A stretch of 19,736 bases of DNA, taken from Candidatus Zhuqueibacterota bacterium (GTDB taxonomy: Bacteria; BS750m-G25). The stretch covers positions 1-19,736 of the forward strand of contig JADHWK010000039.1 of assembly GCA_016783505.1 (NCBI GenBank), written 5' to 3'. A model generated the notes under the pieces. That model was given only the letters and a program-made list of their open reading frames with translations, was not told where the DNA came from and made no database searches. The position numbers and the translations under genes are program-made. Within the stretch, counting starts at the first letter, position 1; every line of letters begins with the position of its first letter. Positions 5,259-12,077 of the stretch are shown one piece after another.

Positions 5259-5319
5259 GTGAAGTTGGAGTCCACCTTTAATAATGTAATTTATAAGGTG
5301 GGCTCCAACTCAACTTCAC
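5259..5319. repeat. Inverted repeat just upstream of protease copy B
   Basis: GTGAAG...TTGGAGTCCACCTT on the left pairs with AAGGTGGGCTCCAA...CTTCAC on the right; the right arm has five extra bases. The centre is AT-rich. It sits where the promoter of copy B should be. Confidence 0.7.
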
Positions 5320-5389
5320 GAAAAATCTTTACTTCCTTAATTCCTGGAAAAAACTTATTTCATTGCCCTTAATTCCGCTAAATGACAAA

Positions 5390-5462
5390 GGTGGGTCAGA
5401 CATTCCTGTCTGACAATAATAAGAGAACAACTATGCGAACAGGCAAGAATGTCTGTTCTACC
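5390..5462. repeat. Inverted repeat (GGTNGNNCAGACATTC type)
   Basis: GGTGGGTCAGACATTCCTGTC (from 5390) matches the reverse complement of 5439-5462, GGTAGAACAGACATTCTTGCC. The region 5463-5649 has no further feature that I can support. Confidence 0.6.
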
Positions 5463-5649
5463 AGTAACAATATAAATACAAATGAACAGCTACAACAAGA
5501 CCTTATAGAAAAATTGAGCGGATTAAAGGGCCTAATCAATTTCCTTTAATATCAAGAAAAATCTCTGGCTTGACCCTTCCCGAACCCCCGATCGTTCCCA
5601 CCAAATCGCTTACATTCATAGATTAGAAGTTGAATTTCCGAAAGCGTGA

Positions 5650-5695
5650 AGCGTGAAAGCGGAAGAGCAAAATTAACGCTCTCCGCTCTTACGCT
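5650..5695. repeat. Inverted repeat (AGCGTRARAGCGG type)
   Basis: AGCGTGAAAGCGGAAGAGC (5650-5668) pairs with GCTCTCCGCTCTTACGCT (5678-5695). A partial direct copy (AGCGTGAAGCG) precedes it. Confidence 0.6.
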
Positions 5696-5746
5696 CTCCG
5701 TTCTACGAAAAAACTTCCAAAATTATTAAAGTTTAGGCGTTTTTTG

Positions 5747-5762
5747 CCCCGACACTTCGGGG
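5747..5762. repeat. CCCCGA...TCGGGG palindrome (copy 3)
   Basis: CCCCGA-CACT-TCGGGG, a variant with an extra G/C pair in place of T/A. It is followed by TGAAATTTA, the same flank as the copy at 12028-12043. Confidence 0.7.
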
Positions 5763-5812
5763 TGAAATTTAGGCAATTCGATATATTATTTACTGTCTGT
5801 GAGGTACTGGGA

Positions 5813-7168
5813 TTAACCGACCTCCCGCCTCGCCCTTTTGTCCATCCAATCGGTGACGGTACGGAAGACAAGAAGCATCAGAAAGGCAAAGACCCCAATT
5901 GCTGCAAACACGTACCATATATAGTGTGCATGAGCATAGGCCTCGGGCATGGGGGCTTGTCCGGCCAACGCCGCCAGCCTCTGTTCTTGCACAGCCATGG
6001 GCAAGGTTTTGGGATCGGGGCAGAAGGCATCCAACAGGTATCCGGAAATGGCAAACCCGAACAGCCAGGCGAAGAAGGTGGTCAGGTGGGAATAGCCCAT
6101 ATACAGCCCCACCTCGCCTTCAGGGGCTTGCTTGGAGGCGTATTCTAAGAAACGGGGGGAAAGGAAGCATTCGGCCAGCCCCTGCAGGGCGATGCCTACC
6201 ATCACCACCACCGTGATAGGGTGAAAGGCCACCGCACCGATAATCTTTACCGAGAGACCGGTTATGGCCTGGAGTTGCGGACTGAGGCTGATGGTAAGGG
6301 CGGAAAGGGGAATGATAAAGAGCCCGATGGCGATTGAGCTCACCGGCCGTATTTTACTGACAAGATGAGTAATGGGAACTACTAATATCACCACCACCAA
6401 GGGATTGATGTTGGCCAGCCATTCCGGAGCCGCTCCCTCCCCCACCAAGCGAAGGACGTATTTGGGCATAGTGGCATAAAGCTGTCCCTTGATGGCCCAG
6501 AAGCCGGCCACGATGAGGATCAAGCACATAAAGCGGATGTTCTTGACCACTTTGATTAACCCGTCCAGGGCCTCTTTGAGGCTTTTGCCCTCCCCGGCGG
6601 TGTCCACGCTCCGATACAAAATAGTCACCAACAGCAGGGCACATAGGGCCATCAGGGCGGCATAGAAATTGATGTATTGGAGTCCCATTTCGGTCCGGAG
6701 GGGCTTGGCGACGGTTTTCCCTAAAAAAGCACCGATGTTCACTACCATGTAGAAGATAGAAAAGGCCCGGGCCCGGTTGTCATCATCTGAGCACTTGGCC
6801 ACCGTTCCCGAGATGATCGGCTTCACGAAAGATCCTCCAAGCATGATCAACCCCAGGGATAGGATGGCCGTGGCTTTGATCTGAAAGGCGCCTAAGAGCC
6901 CATAACCGCAGGCGAGCAGAAAAAAGGCCAGCGAGAGGGCCCTTTTAAAACCCATCATATCCGCTAAGCTGCCCGTAAAGGTAGGCAACAGGTAGATGAA
7001 ACCGGCGAAAAAACCCGCTACCCAGCCGGCCTCTTTGTCGGTAAAACCCACCTCCCGGGTTAGATAAAGAACCAAAGCGATGAACATTCCATAGAAAGCG
7101 GCCCGCTCAAAAAGCTCGATAGCATTAGCGGTCCAGAAGGTTCGGGGGGATAGAATGCGAATTTTCAT
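5813..7168 (-). CDS. POT/PTR-like MFS transporter (proton-coupled peptide transporter family)
   Basis: 451 aa, about 12 membrane helices. The N-terminal helix carries ELFERAAFYG (residues 18-27), the ExxER proton-coupling motif (Glu18, Glu21, Arg22) and aromatic pair of POT transporters. GSFVKPIISG (112-121) and FYMVVNIGAFLG (139-150) match the PTR signature region. The central loop after helix 6 is basic (SLKEALDGLIKVVKN), as in MFS proteins. POT proteins import di/tripeptides with protons; the exact substrate cannot be told, and a divergent bacterial subgroup is likely. The SD AAAGGA lies about eight bases before the ATG at 7168. It is isolated, with repeat-rich DNA on both sides. Confidence 0.85.
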   Translation of the reverse strand: MKIRILSPRTFWTANAIELFERAAFYGMFIALVLYLTREVGFTDKEAGWVAGFFAGFIYLLPTFTGSLADMMGFKRALSLAFFLLACGYGLLGAFQIKATAILSLGLIMLGGSFVKPIISGTVAKCSDDDNRARAFSIFYMVVNIGAFLGKTVAKPLRTEMGLQYINFYAALMALCALLLVTILYRSVDTAGEGKSLKEALDGLIKVVKNIRFMCLILIVAGFWAIKGQLYATMPKYVLRLVGEGAAPEWLANINPLVVVILVVPITHLVSKIRPVSSIAIGLFIIPLSALTISLSPQLQAITGLSVKIIGAVAFHPITVVVMVGIALQGLAECFLSPRFLEYASKQAPEGEVGLYMGYSHLTTFFAWLFGFAISGYLLDAFCPDPKTLPMAVQEQRLAALAGQAPMPEAYAHAHYIWYVFAAIGVFAFLMLLVFRTVTDWMDKRARREVG

Positions 7169-7255
7169 TTACCGATCCTTTCTTGATTACAGTTTAGTCA
7201 ATATTGCTAGCGAAGTCTTTGACCTCAAATCAACGAGGCATGAAGTCAGTAAGAA

Positions 7256-7270
7256 TCCGCCTACGGCGGA
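7256..7270. repeat. Short hairpin TCCGCC-TAC-GGCGGA
   Basis: Perfect 6-base stem with a 3-base loop, upstream of the POT gene. The remaining DNA of 7169-7315 shows nothing else that I can support. Confidence 0.55.
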
Positions 7271-7315
7271 CGAATATCGAAATCTCTCAGAACCGTTGGC
7301 CGAAACAAATTCCAA

Positions 7316-7571
7316 TCAGTCGGGCAGGTCTGTTGTAGAACTATTGCAAGGGAATAAATTTCTGTGCATAAAGTGTGTTGAAACAACGAGATTCTTCACT
7401 GCGTTCAGACTTGTCCTGAGGAACGAAGGAATGACATTTCCCAATGTTGTCATTCTGAAGAATCTAATTTTAATGAACTTTCTTTGAGATAGCGTGATAA
7501 TTTATTATTACGCAAATGGGAAACCATCAATTTCAGAGTTGTGCAACAGGCCCGGGCGCCTGACCGATGCC
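7316..7571. repeat. MITE-like element 1 with IS-like inverted ends
   Basis: The left end is TCAGTCGGGCAGGTCTGTTG followed by TAGAACTATTGCAA (7316-7349). The reverse complement of the right end (7537-7571) reads GGCATCGGTCAGGCGCCCGG followed by GCCTGTTGCACAACT. Both match the ends of the element at 13426-13623. Inside, AGATTCTTC (7389-7397) and GAAGAATCT (7457-7465) bound a nested palindrome that includes AGGAATGACA and TTGTCATTCT, a type widespread in bacterial genomes. There is no transposase. The GGNCTGTTGCA terminus resembles ends of some IS4/IS5/IS1182-type elements (family knowledge, not a match). Confidence 0.6.
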
Positions 7572-7599
7572 TAGAGCAATTCAGCTTTGGGCTGTTTCG

Positions 7600-7615
7600 T
7601 CCCGAGACTTCGGGA
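7600..7615. repeat. TCCCGA...TCGGGA palindrome (copy 4)
   Basis: TCCCGA-GACT-TCGGGA. It lies 29 bases outside the right end of MITE-like element 1. Confidence 0.75.
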
Positions 7616-7700
7616 TAGGATTTCGAATTTCAAACCAGCACAGTTTGATTTCAGCGTAAAAACTGGACATAAGTTTTAAGATCTTAGCTTATGAAGACGT

Positions 7701-8567
7701 CTATTGTGAAACCGCTCTTTTTGAAGTCAAATGTACCCCCCCGATGATCAGAACCCCACTAAAAAGGGTTAATGGGGTAAAAGCCTCGTTCAGTACGATA
7801 ACGGCCCCGAGGGTTGTCACCAACGGTTCCAAATACAGGTAAACCCCTACTTTGGTTGCCTCTAAATCTTTCAACGCCGAAAACCACAGGAAATAGGCGA
7901 TACCAGAACAGAATATCCCCAGGTATAAAACGGCGATCCAACCGCTGGAGGAAAGTTGAAATAAGGGCGAAAACCCTTTACCGGACAAAGCCAATGGGGT
8001 CACCAAAAGCCAGCCTACGGCCATCTGATTGGCGGTGGTCACCAGTGATGGAAACTTTTCCAGAACCCTCTTTCCAAAGACGGAATAGATGGCCCAGGTT
8101 AAGCAACTGATTAGGATAAGTCCATCACCCAGCGTGGATGTAAACCCCAGATTACGAAAACTTCCCCCGGTCAATAGCAGCAGGGCACCGGTGGCGGCAA
8201 TCACGATTCCCAATATTTTATTGGTGGTAAACTTTTCGGCCAGGAAGATCCGCCCTAATATGGCGATAAAAACAGGGATGATCGCCATTAGCCAGCCGGT
8301 GTTGACGGCGGTTGTATACTGGAGAGCCACCACCTGGAGCATCAGGTGAACGAAAACGATCACCCCTAACAGGAGAAATCCACCCCACTCCCTGAGGGGA
8401 AAGATCTTAAATTTTCCCAGAAATATGAGGGATGAAAAAAGTAAAGCTGACCCCAATCCCAGCCTGACGAACAGGATCATGGCCGGGGCCAGCTCTCGGA
8501 GGGCGATTTTGGTAGCAATGAAGGACAGGCCCCAGAAGATGATAGTCAAAAAAGCTTTGATGGACAA
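7701..8567 (-). CDS. EamA/DMT-family exporter (RhaT/YdcZ-like permease)
   Basis: 288 aa with ten predicted hydrophobic helices in two EamA repeats (about residues 3-130 and 145-280). The first repeat starts LTIIFWGLSFIATKIALREL with a conserved W-G-x-x-F; each half ends in the usual P-V-F/E-P-L turn (MAIIPVFIAILGRIFLAEKF and YLYLEPLVTTLGAVIVLNEAF). EamA proteins export amino acids, nucleosides and other small metabolites; the substrate cannot be assigned. The start is TTG at 8567, nine bases after the stop of the PIN gene, with only a weak upstream purine stretch, so translation is probably coupled to the toxin-antitoxin operon. Being downstream of a TA pair is unusual for an exporter and may reflect insertion of the pair in front of it. 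Confidence 0.88.
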   Translation of the reverse strand: MSIKAFLTIIFWGLSFIATKIALRELAPAMILFVRLGLGSALLFSSLIFLGKFKIFPLREWGGFLLLGVIVFVHLMLQVVALQYTTAVNTGWLMAIIPVFIAILGRIFLAEKFTTNKILGIVIAATGALLLLTGGSFRNLGFTSTLGDGLILISCLTWAIYSVFGKRVLEKFPSLVTTANQMAVGWLLVTPLALSGKGFSPLFQLSSSGWIAVLYLGIFCSGIAYFLWFSALKDLEATKVGVYLYLEPLVTTLGAVIVLNEAFTPLTLFSGVLIIGGVHLTSKRAVSQ

Positions 8568-8576
8568 TATCTATAT

Positions 8577-8984
8577 TTACCCTATCCAGACCAATTTGAC
8601 CTTTTCAACCCTTTTCATTTCCGAATCCCCCGTTACCAAATGGCCATCGTACCTGTGCGCCATCATCAATGCAAAGGCGTCGGCATAAGAAACGAGGTAA
8701 CTGCCCTTGATCCTGCATACATCAAGTAGCAGTCCTTCGTCCAACTCATAACTTATTTCCAGTGGATAATTTTTAACAATTCCCCAGATGGCATTGGCGA
8801 TGCTCTCCCCCTCCTCCTTGAAAACATGATAATAAACCTCCCCCAGATTAACGGCGTGCATGAAGATTTTCACCTTTCCCGCCTGCGCATCTGTTAAGAT
8901 TTTTCCGACCCGATCCGCGCCACTCTCATTGTTTAAATAAGCAATGATAGCAAAAGCATCAAAAATGTAATGTTCAGCATTCAT
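8577..8984 (-). CDS. vapC: PIN-domain ribonuclease toxin (VapC-like)
   Basis: 135 aa, typical PIN length. The acidic metal-binding residues are visible: Asp9 (YIFDAFAIIAYL), Glu49 (VNLGEVYY), Asp102 (SYADAFALMMA) and Asp120 (LVTGDSEM). VapC toxins are Mg2+-dependent RNases that cut tRNA or rRNA when free of antitoxin; the target here is unknown. Its ATG overlaps the stop of the AbrB-like gene by four bases (ATGA), the usual TA arrangement with the antitoxin first. Confidence 0.88.
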   Translation of the reverse strand: MNAEHYIFDAFAIIAYLNNESGADRVGKILTDAQAGKVKIFMHAVNLGEVYYHVFKEEGESIANAIWGIVKNYPLEISYELDEGLLLDVCRIKGSYLVSYADAFALMMAHRYDGHLVTGDSEMKRVEKVKLVWIG

Positions 8985-9232
8985 TTCTTTATCAGTCTTT
9001 TTTCCTTCTGTCTTTCCTCTTTTTTCATTCTTAACAGTGACTGGGTTGAGATTTTCGTCCCCCTTAGCATTCCCCGGGAATCTTTGATCGGATCCTCGGG
9101 GATGGGCACAAGGACCAAATTTTGGCCCGTATCCACTATCTCTACTATGGTCTGTGGAAACAAGCCATACTTCTGGCGAAACTTCTTGGGAATGACCAGT
9201 TGACCCTTAGTAGATATAACAGCTCTTTCCAT
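8981..9232 (-). CDS. vapB: AbrB/SpoVT-type antitoxin (VapB-like)
   Basis: 83 aa. The N-terminal swapped-hairpin DNA-binding domain is clear: ISTKGQLVIPKKFRQKYGL (residues 6-24) and the strand QNLVLVPIPEDP. The C-terminal part (about 48-83), with an RGMLRGTK turn and a charged helix (LLRMKKEERQKEKRLIKK), is where such antitoxins bind and block the PIN toxin. A good SD (AAGGAG) lies six to eight bases before the ATG at 9232. A consensus -35 promoter and two direct 11-base repeats upstream suggest autoregulation. All the acidic sites of the partner toxin are present, so the pair looks functional. Confidence 0.88.
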   Translation of the reverse strand: MERAVISTKGQLVIPKKFRQKYGLFPQTIVEIVDTGQNLVLVPIPEDPIKDSRGMLRGTKISTQSLLRMKKEERQKEKRLIKK

Positions 9233-9247
9233 TTTACATCTCCTTAA

Positions 9248-9278
9248 AATGTCTTACTATTTTCAATAATGTAATACT
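9248..9278 (-). promoter_or_regulatory. Candidate operator of the AbrB/PIN operon (two direct repeats)
   Basis: In + orientation AATGTCTTACT (9248-9258) and AATGTAATACT (9268-9278) agree at 9 of 11 positions and start exactly 20 bases apart, two helical turns. One overlaps the -10 box; the other lies between the start point and the SD. Autorepression by the antitoxin is inferred from family behaviour. Confidence 0.4.
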
Positions 9279-9296
9279 TATATATCAAAATGTCAA
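9268..9296 (-). promoter_or_regulatory. Sigma70-type promoter of the AbrB/PIN/EamA operon
   Basis: TTGACA (9291-9296), 17 bases, TACATT (9268-9273) on the minus strand, about 36 bases upstream of the antitoxin ATG. Confidence 0.65.
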
Positions 9297-9391
9297 GAAT
9301 AATCTTTGTCCCAAGTTTGCCCTTCTAATGATCCGATACTGTCGGACAATCTCTTTTTGGAGTGAAGCAACCATGTCACTTCATGCATCAA

Positions 9392-9409
9392 TCCCGATAA
9401 ATATCGGGA
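9392..9409. repeat. TCCCGA...TCGGGA palindrome (copy 5)
   Basis: TCCCGATA-AA-TATCGGGA, 8-base arms. It lies between the DUF3857 lipoprotein gene end and the TA promoter; no T-run follows, so I do not call it a terminator. Confidence 0.75.
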
Positions 9410-9444
9410 CCCTCCAAATTACTCCAAATCTTAAACACCATTTC

Positions 9445-11382
9445 TCATTGAGTCATCTTTTTCAAAATAATTTTCTCCCCATCGTGCCTCGCCATCCACC
9501 CCAGCATTTCTTTGAATTGGGGATACTCTTCGGGTTCCACTTTTATCCGTCCCATTTCGAATGATCTCTTATAGAGCAACGTATCCCCATGCTGGTCATA
9601 AGAAATAGTCATATTTCCGATATCTGAACCCACCCGGTCACTTTGGGGAAGATGGTAAATCTGATAGCCTGTGGGTATGAGAATTTCCACCCGATCAATG
9701 TTCTTCTGCTGATAATCGAATACCAGGGGATAGTTCCTCTCCTTCTCCGGATAAGCATAATCGGATTCAAATCGGTTAAGAACCCCCCCCTCGAAGATCA
9801 AGAAATCCCCTTCCCTGGATGCAAAATGGGGGGCCCAAAAACGGTAGAAAATCGTCAAAGGATCTTGGGGGGGGAAAGGGTCAGGGACAGTAAAACTATC
9901 AATCTCAGCACTTGAACACCAGAAGGAAAGATAGCGAGTGAGCCAATCCTTTCTTTGAACCGGGCTTAATTTCCCCATGGTCTTTCTAATCTTCATGCCG
10001 GATACCCCATAGAAATGGGTCTTGCCCGTGCATTGAATATTCCCCTCCTCATCCAGAACCACGAACAATTCCTGCACCTTACGATTATCTTCGGGCCGGT
10101 TCAATGGGGTTCCCAGAAAGGTTGTTTTGCCTTCCTCCTTAATCACCAGCACATCAATCCCCTGGTCATACCAGGGCAATTGTCCGAAGGGACAATACAG
10201 TTCGGTAGGGTCCAGCCACACCCCGCTGGGGTCCAGGGAGGCGTAGACGATCAGATGGTCGAAGGGCTGCTGGGAGGGCAACTTTCGATCCACCCCGGCC
10301 TTGAAACGGGTGGAGACCAGGGCCGGATAGGTTTGAAGACCTACGGAACGACACAGGGCGATAATCAGGGCTCCCATGTCCTTACAGTCGCCGTATCGGG
10401 CTTCCCACACCTCCCCGGCAAAATGGGGTTGAAACCCCCCGATCCCCACCTCCACGGCCACATAGCGGATGTTCTGTTGCACAAATTGATAGATTACACT
10501 GAGTTTTTCTAAATTATCTTGGCAGTCAGCGGTCAGCCTTTGGGCCAGTTCGGAAATTCCCCGGTCAGGTTTTAACCTCTCCTCTGCCAGTCCATAAAAC
10601 CACTTCCCCACGTCCTCCCAGCTTTCCACCCCGGCCGGGGAAAAGGCCACCCGGGCCCGGATCTCTCCCCTGGGGGGCATACCGTATTCAGGGTCAATCC
10701 CGGGAAGATCCCGGGCTTCCCAGGTTAAAGTCCTTTTGGAGCCTACTCCCCAACTGATTTCCTTAGGTTCTAGATCAATGTCATAGGTTGCCCAATGGAT
10801 CTTCCATTCCGGTGGGATAACCAGTGTGTAGCGGGAGATCAAGGTAGGATCGTCGTGTTGAAAGTTCCATCCCGCACCGTAGATGGGATTTCGTATGTTC
10901 TTGGTATACTGATACTCCACCAGTCCACCATTTTCCAACCCCTTCAGGGTAAAGATTTTGGCACGGACGTCCGAATAGAACACATAATCCGGATACAGGG
11001 TAATGTCGTAAATCTCATCCTTTTCCAGCAGGACAATCTTGCCCTCAGGTGAGATGGCTCTAGCTCGAATGTTTTCGATTTCGGTATGAGACGAATAGGG
11101 AATGACCACGTTGGCGTATTTCCTACCTCGTTCATTCAGAATTTTGATAACCGTGTGCTGGGTCAGGGTGGAAAACGCCAGCTTGCCGGAAAAAACGACC
11201 ATCTCCCCTTCGTCCAAGAGAAAGAGGGCCACGGCCCCAGGATACTCCTCAACACCCGGGATTTGATCAAAGGTGAAATCATCCCAGATCAGGCTTTTCT
11301 TCCACTGGGTGTTATAATAGGCGCATCCTGAAATTAGAATGACTGAAAGGAGAAATTTGGCTGATGTATAAAGTGCTTTCAT
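9445..11382 (-). CDS. Lipoprotein with DUF3857 and transglutaminase-like domains
   Basis: 645 aa from the ATG at 11382. The N-terminus MKALYTSAKFLLSVILISGC is a lipoprotein signal with lipobox LISGC. A beta-rich DUF3857-type region follows (about residues 50-225). Then a transglutaminase-like cysteine-protease fold has its triad visible: Cys333 (ARYGDCKDM), His376 (PFDHLIVY) and Asp391 (VWLDPTE). A C-terminal beta domain covers about 420-645. Proteins with this architecture are widespread in Bacteroidota and related groups, anchored in the envelope; activity on proteins or peptidoglycan is suspected but not established. The frame extends to 11424, but that would put 14 residues before the signal peptide. 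The ATG lies eight bases after the stop of the DUF2284 gene, suggesting coupled translation. Confidence 0.85.
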   Translation of the reverse strand: MKALYTSAKFLLSVILISGCAYYNTQWKKSLIWDDFTFDQIPGVEEYPGAVALFLLDEGEMVVFSGKLAFSTLTQHTVIKILNERGRKYANVVIPYSSHTEIENIRARAISPEGKIVLLEKDEIYDITLYPDYVFYSDVRAKIFTLKGLENGGLVEYQYTKNIRNPIYGAGWNFQHDDPTLISRYTLVIPPEWKIHWATYDIDLEPKEISWGVGSKRTLTWEARDLPGIDPEYGMPPRGEIRARVAFSPAGVESWEDVGKWFYGLAEERLKPDRGISELAQRLTADCQDNLEKLSVIYQFVQQNIRYVAVEVGIGGFQPHFAGEVWEARYGDCKDMGALIIALCRSVGLQTYPALVSTRFKAGVDRKLPSQQPFDHLIVYASLDPSGVWLDPTELYCPFGQLPWYDQGIDVLVIKEEGKTTFLGTPLNRPEDNRKVQELFVVLDEEGNIQCTGKTHFYGVSGMKIRKTMGKLSPVQRKDWLTRYLSFWCSSAEIDSFTVPDPFPPQDPLTIFYRFWAPHFASREGDFLIFEGGVLNRFESDYAYPEKERNYPLVFDYQQKNIDRVEILIPTGYQIYHLPQSDRVGSDIGNMTISYDQHGDTLLYKRSFEMGRIKVEPEEYPQFKEMLGWMARHDGEKIILKKMTQ

Positions 11383-11390
11383 CCCTCTGT

Positions 11391-11954
11391 TTAATCCAGA
11401 AGAATCAACGCGCAATACCGACACGGGGAGTCAAGCGTTTGAGCTACTTCTAGATCGAAACCGGCCTTGCGCACCGTCCGGAAGACGTCTATCCCGCAGG
11501 CCTCCATGGATGGCCTCGCCAGGTGTTGAAATTTACAGGGCTGAGTGATGTCACAGGGGACGCAGAAGTTGCAGGGGCCCATCACCAGGGCGAAGGCCTT
11601 GTAGTGGCCGGAAAGAAAAAGCTCCCGCTCAAATTCGGCGATTTGCTTTCGGATCTCTTTCCGCCTCTGCTTCTCATTCTCATCAACAGCTAAGTCGAAG
11701 ATCATCAGTAAAGCCGAAGAATAGAAACGAAGCATATTCCGTGTGGTTTCCGGCCTCGGGGAATAGGGCGGGCAGGTCAAGCGGGTGCCATAGGCGTCAC
11801 AGCCGTATTGGCACTTCAACCTCACCCATTCCTCAACGACCACTTCCTTAGGGTTGATGATCTTTGTCCCTCCCACCCCCATCGCCCGGGCCTTTTGCAG
11901 GATTTCTTCCTGATTCATATCTAACGTGCTAAAATCCTCAATAAAAAAATACAT
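11391..11954 (-). CDS. DUF2284 Cys-rich predicted metal-binding protein
   Basis: 187 aa. Two Cys clusters are seen. The first is WVRLKCQYGCDAYGTRLTCPP (about residues 43-63). The second is GPCNFCVPCDITQPC...SMEACGIDVF (about 126-157), which resembles a ferredoxin-like iron-sulfur site. A further C-x2-C (SPCRYC) lies near the C-terminus. This is the DUF2284 pattern (COG5423); the function is unknown, with iron-sulfur binding inferred from spacing. A perfect SD (AGGAGGTCG, 11983-11992) lies about 28 bases from the ATG at 11954, too far for it; the nearer ATG at 11967 opens only a 9-codon frame. The native start may instead be the Met 12 codons in (11918, MNQEEILQKARAMG). It is followed closely by the DUF3857 lipoprotein gene. 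Confidence 0.82.
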   Translation of the reverse strand: MYFFIEDFSTLDMNQEEILQKARAMGVGGTKIINPKEVVVEEWVRLKCQYGCDAYGTRLTCPPYSPRPETTRNMLRFYSSALLMIFDLAVDENEKQRRKEIRKQIAEFERELFLSGHYKAFALVMGPCNFCVPCDITQPCKFQHLARPSMEACGIDVFRTVRKAGFDLEVAQTLDSPCRYCALILLD

Positions 11955-12027
11955 TTAAATAATTCATCTGTTTTCGGTTAGGCGACCTCCTGAAATTTAT
12001 TTTATCAATCGTATTGTTTTGGATTTG

Positions 12028-12043
12028 TCCCGAAGCTTCGGGA
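12028..12043. repeat. TCCCGA...TCGGGA palindrome (copy 6)
   Basis: TCCCGAAGCTTCGGGA, a perfect 16-base palindrome followed by TGAAATTTA, between the DUF362 and DUF2284 genes. No T-run follows on the minus strand. Confidence 0.78.
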
Positions 12044-12077
12044 TGAAATTTATCCTTATCATGTAACATTATATTAC

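Noticed and set aside
5536-5619. 27-codon minus-strand ORF (MNVSDLVGTIGGSGRVKPEI...)
   Set aside because: Peptide looks somewhat coding, but there is no SD or promoter and no homologue that I recognise; too little to call.
5744-6216. Plus-strand ORFs opposite the POT transporter gene
   Set aside because: Shadow frames of a clear membrane protein gene on the other strand.
7155-7487. Plus-strand ORF of 110 codons
   Set aside because: It covers the hairpin and MITE-like element 1; composition and lack of SD argue against coding.
10690-10710. CCCGGGAAGATCCCGGG inside the DUF3857 gene as another copy of the palindrome family
   Set aside because: Different stem sequence (CCCGGG) and coding for conserved residues; coincidental.
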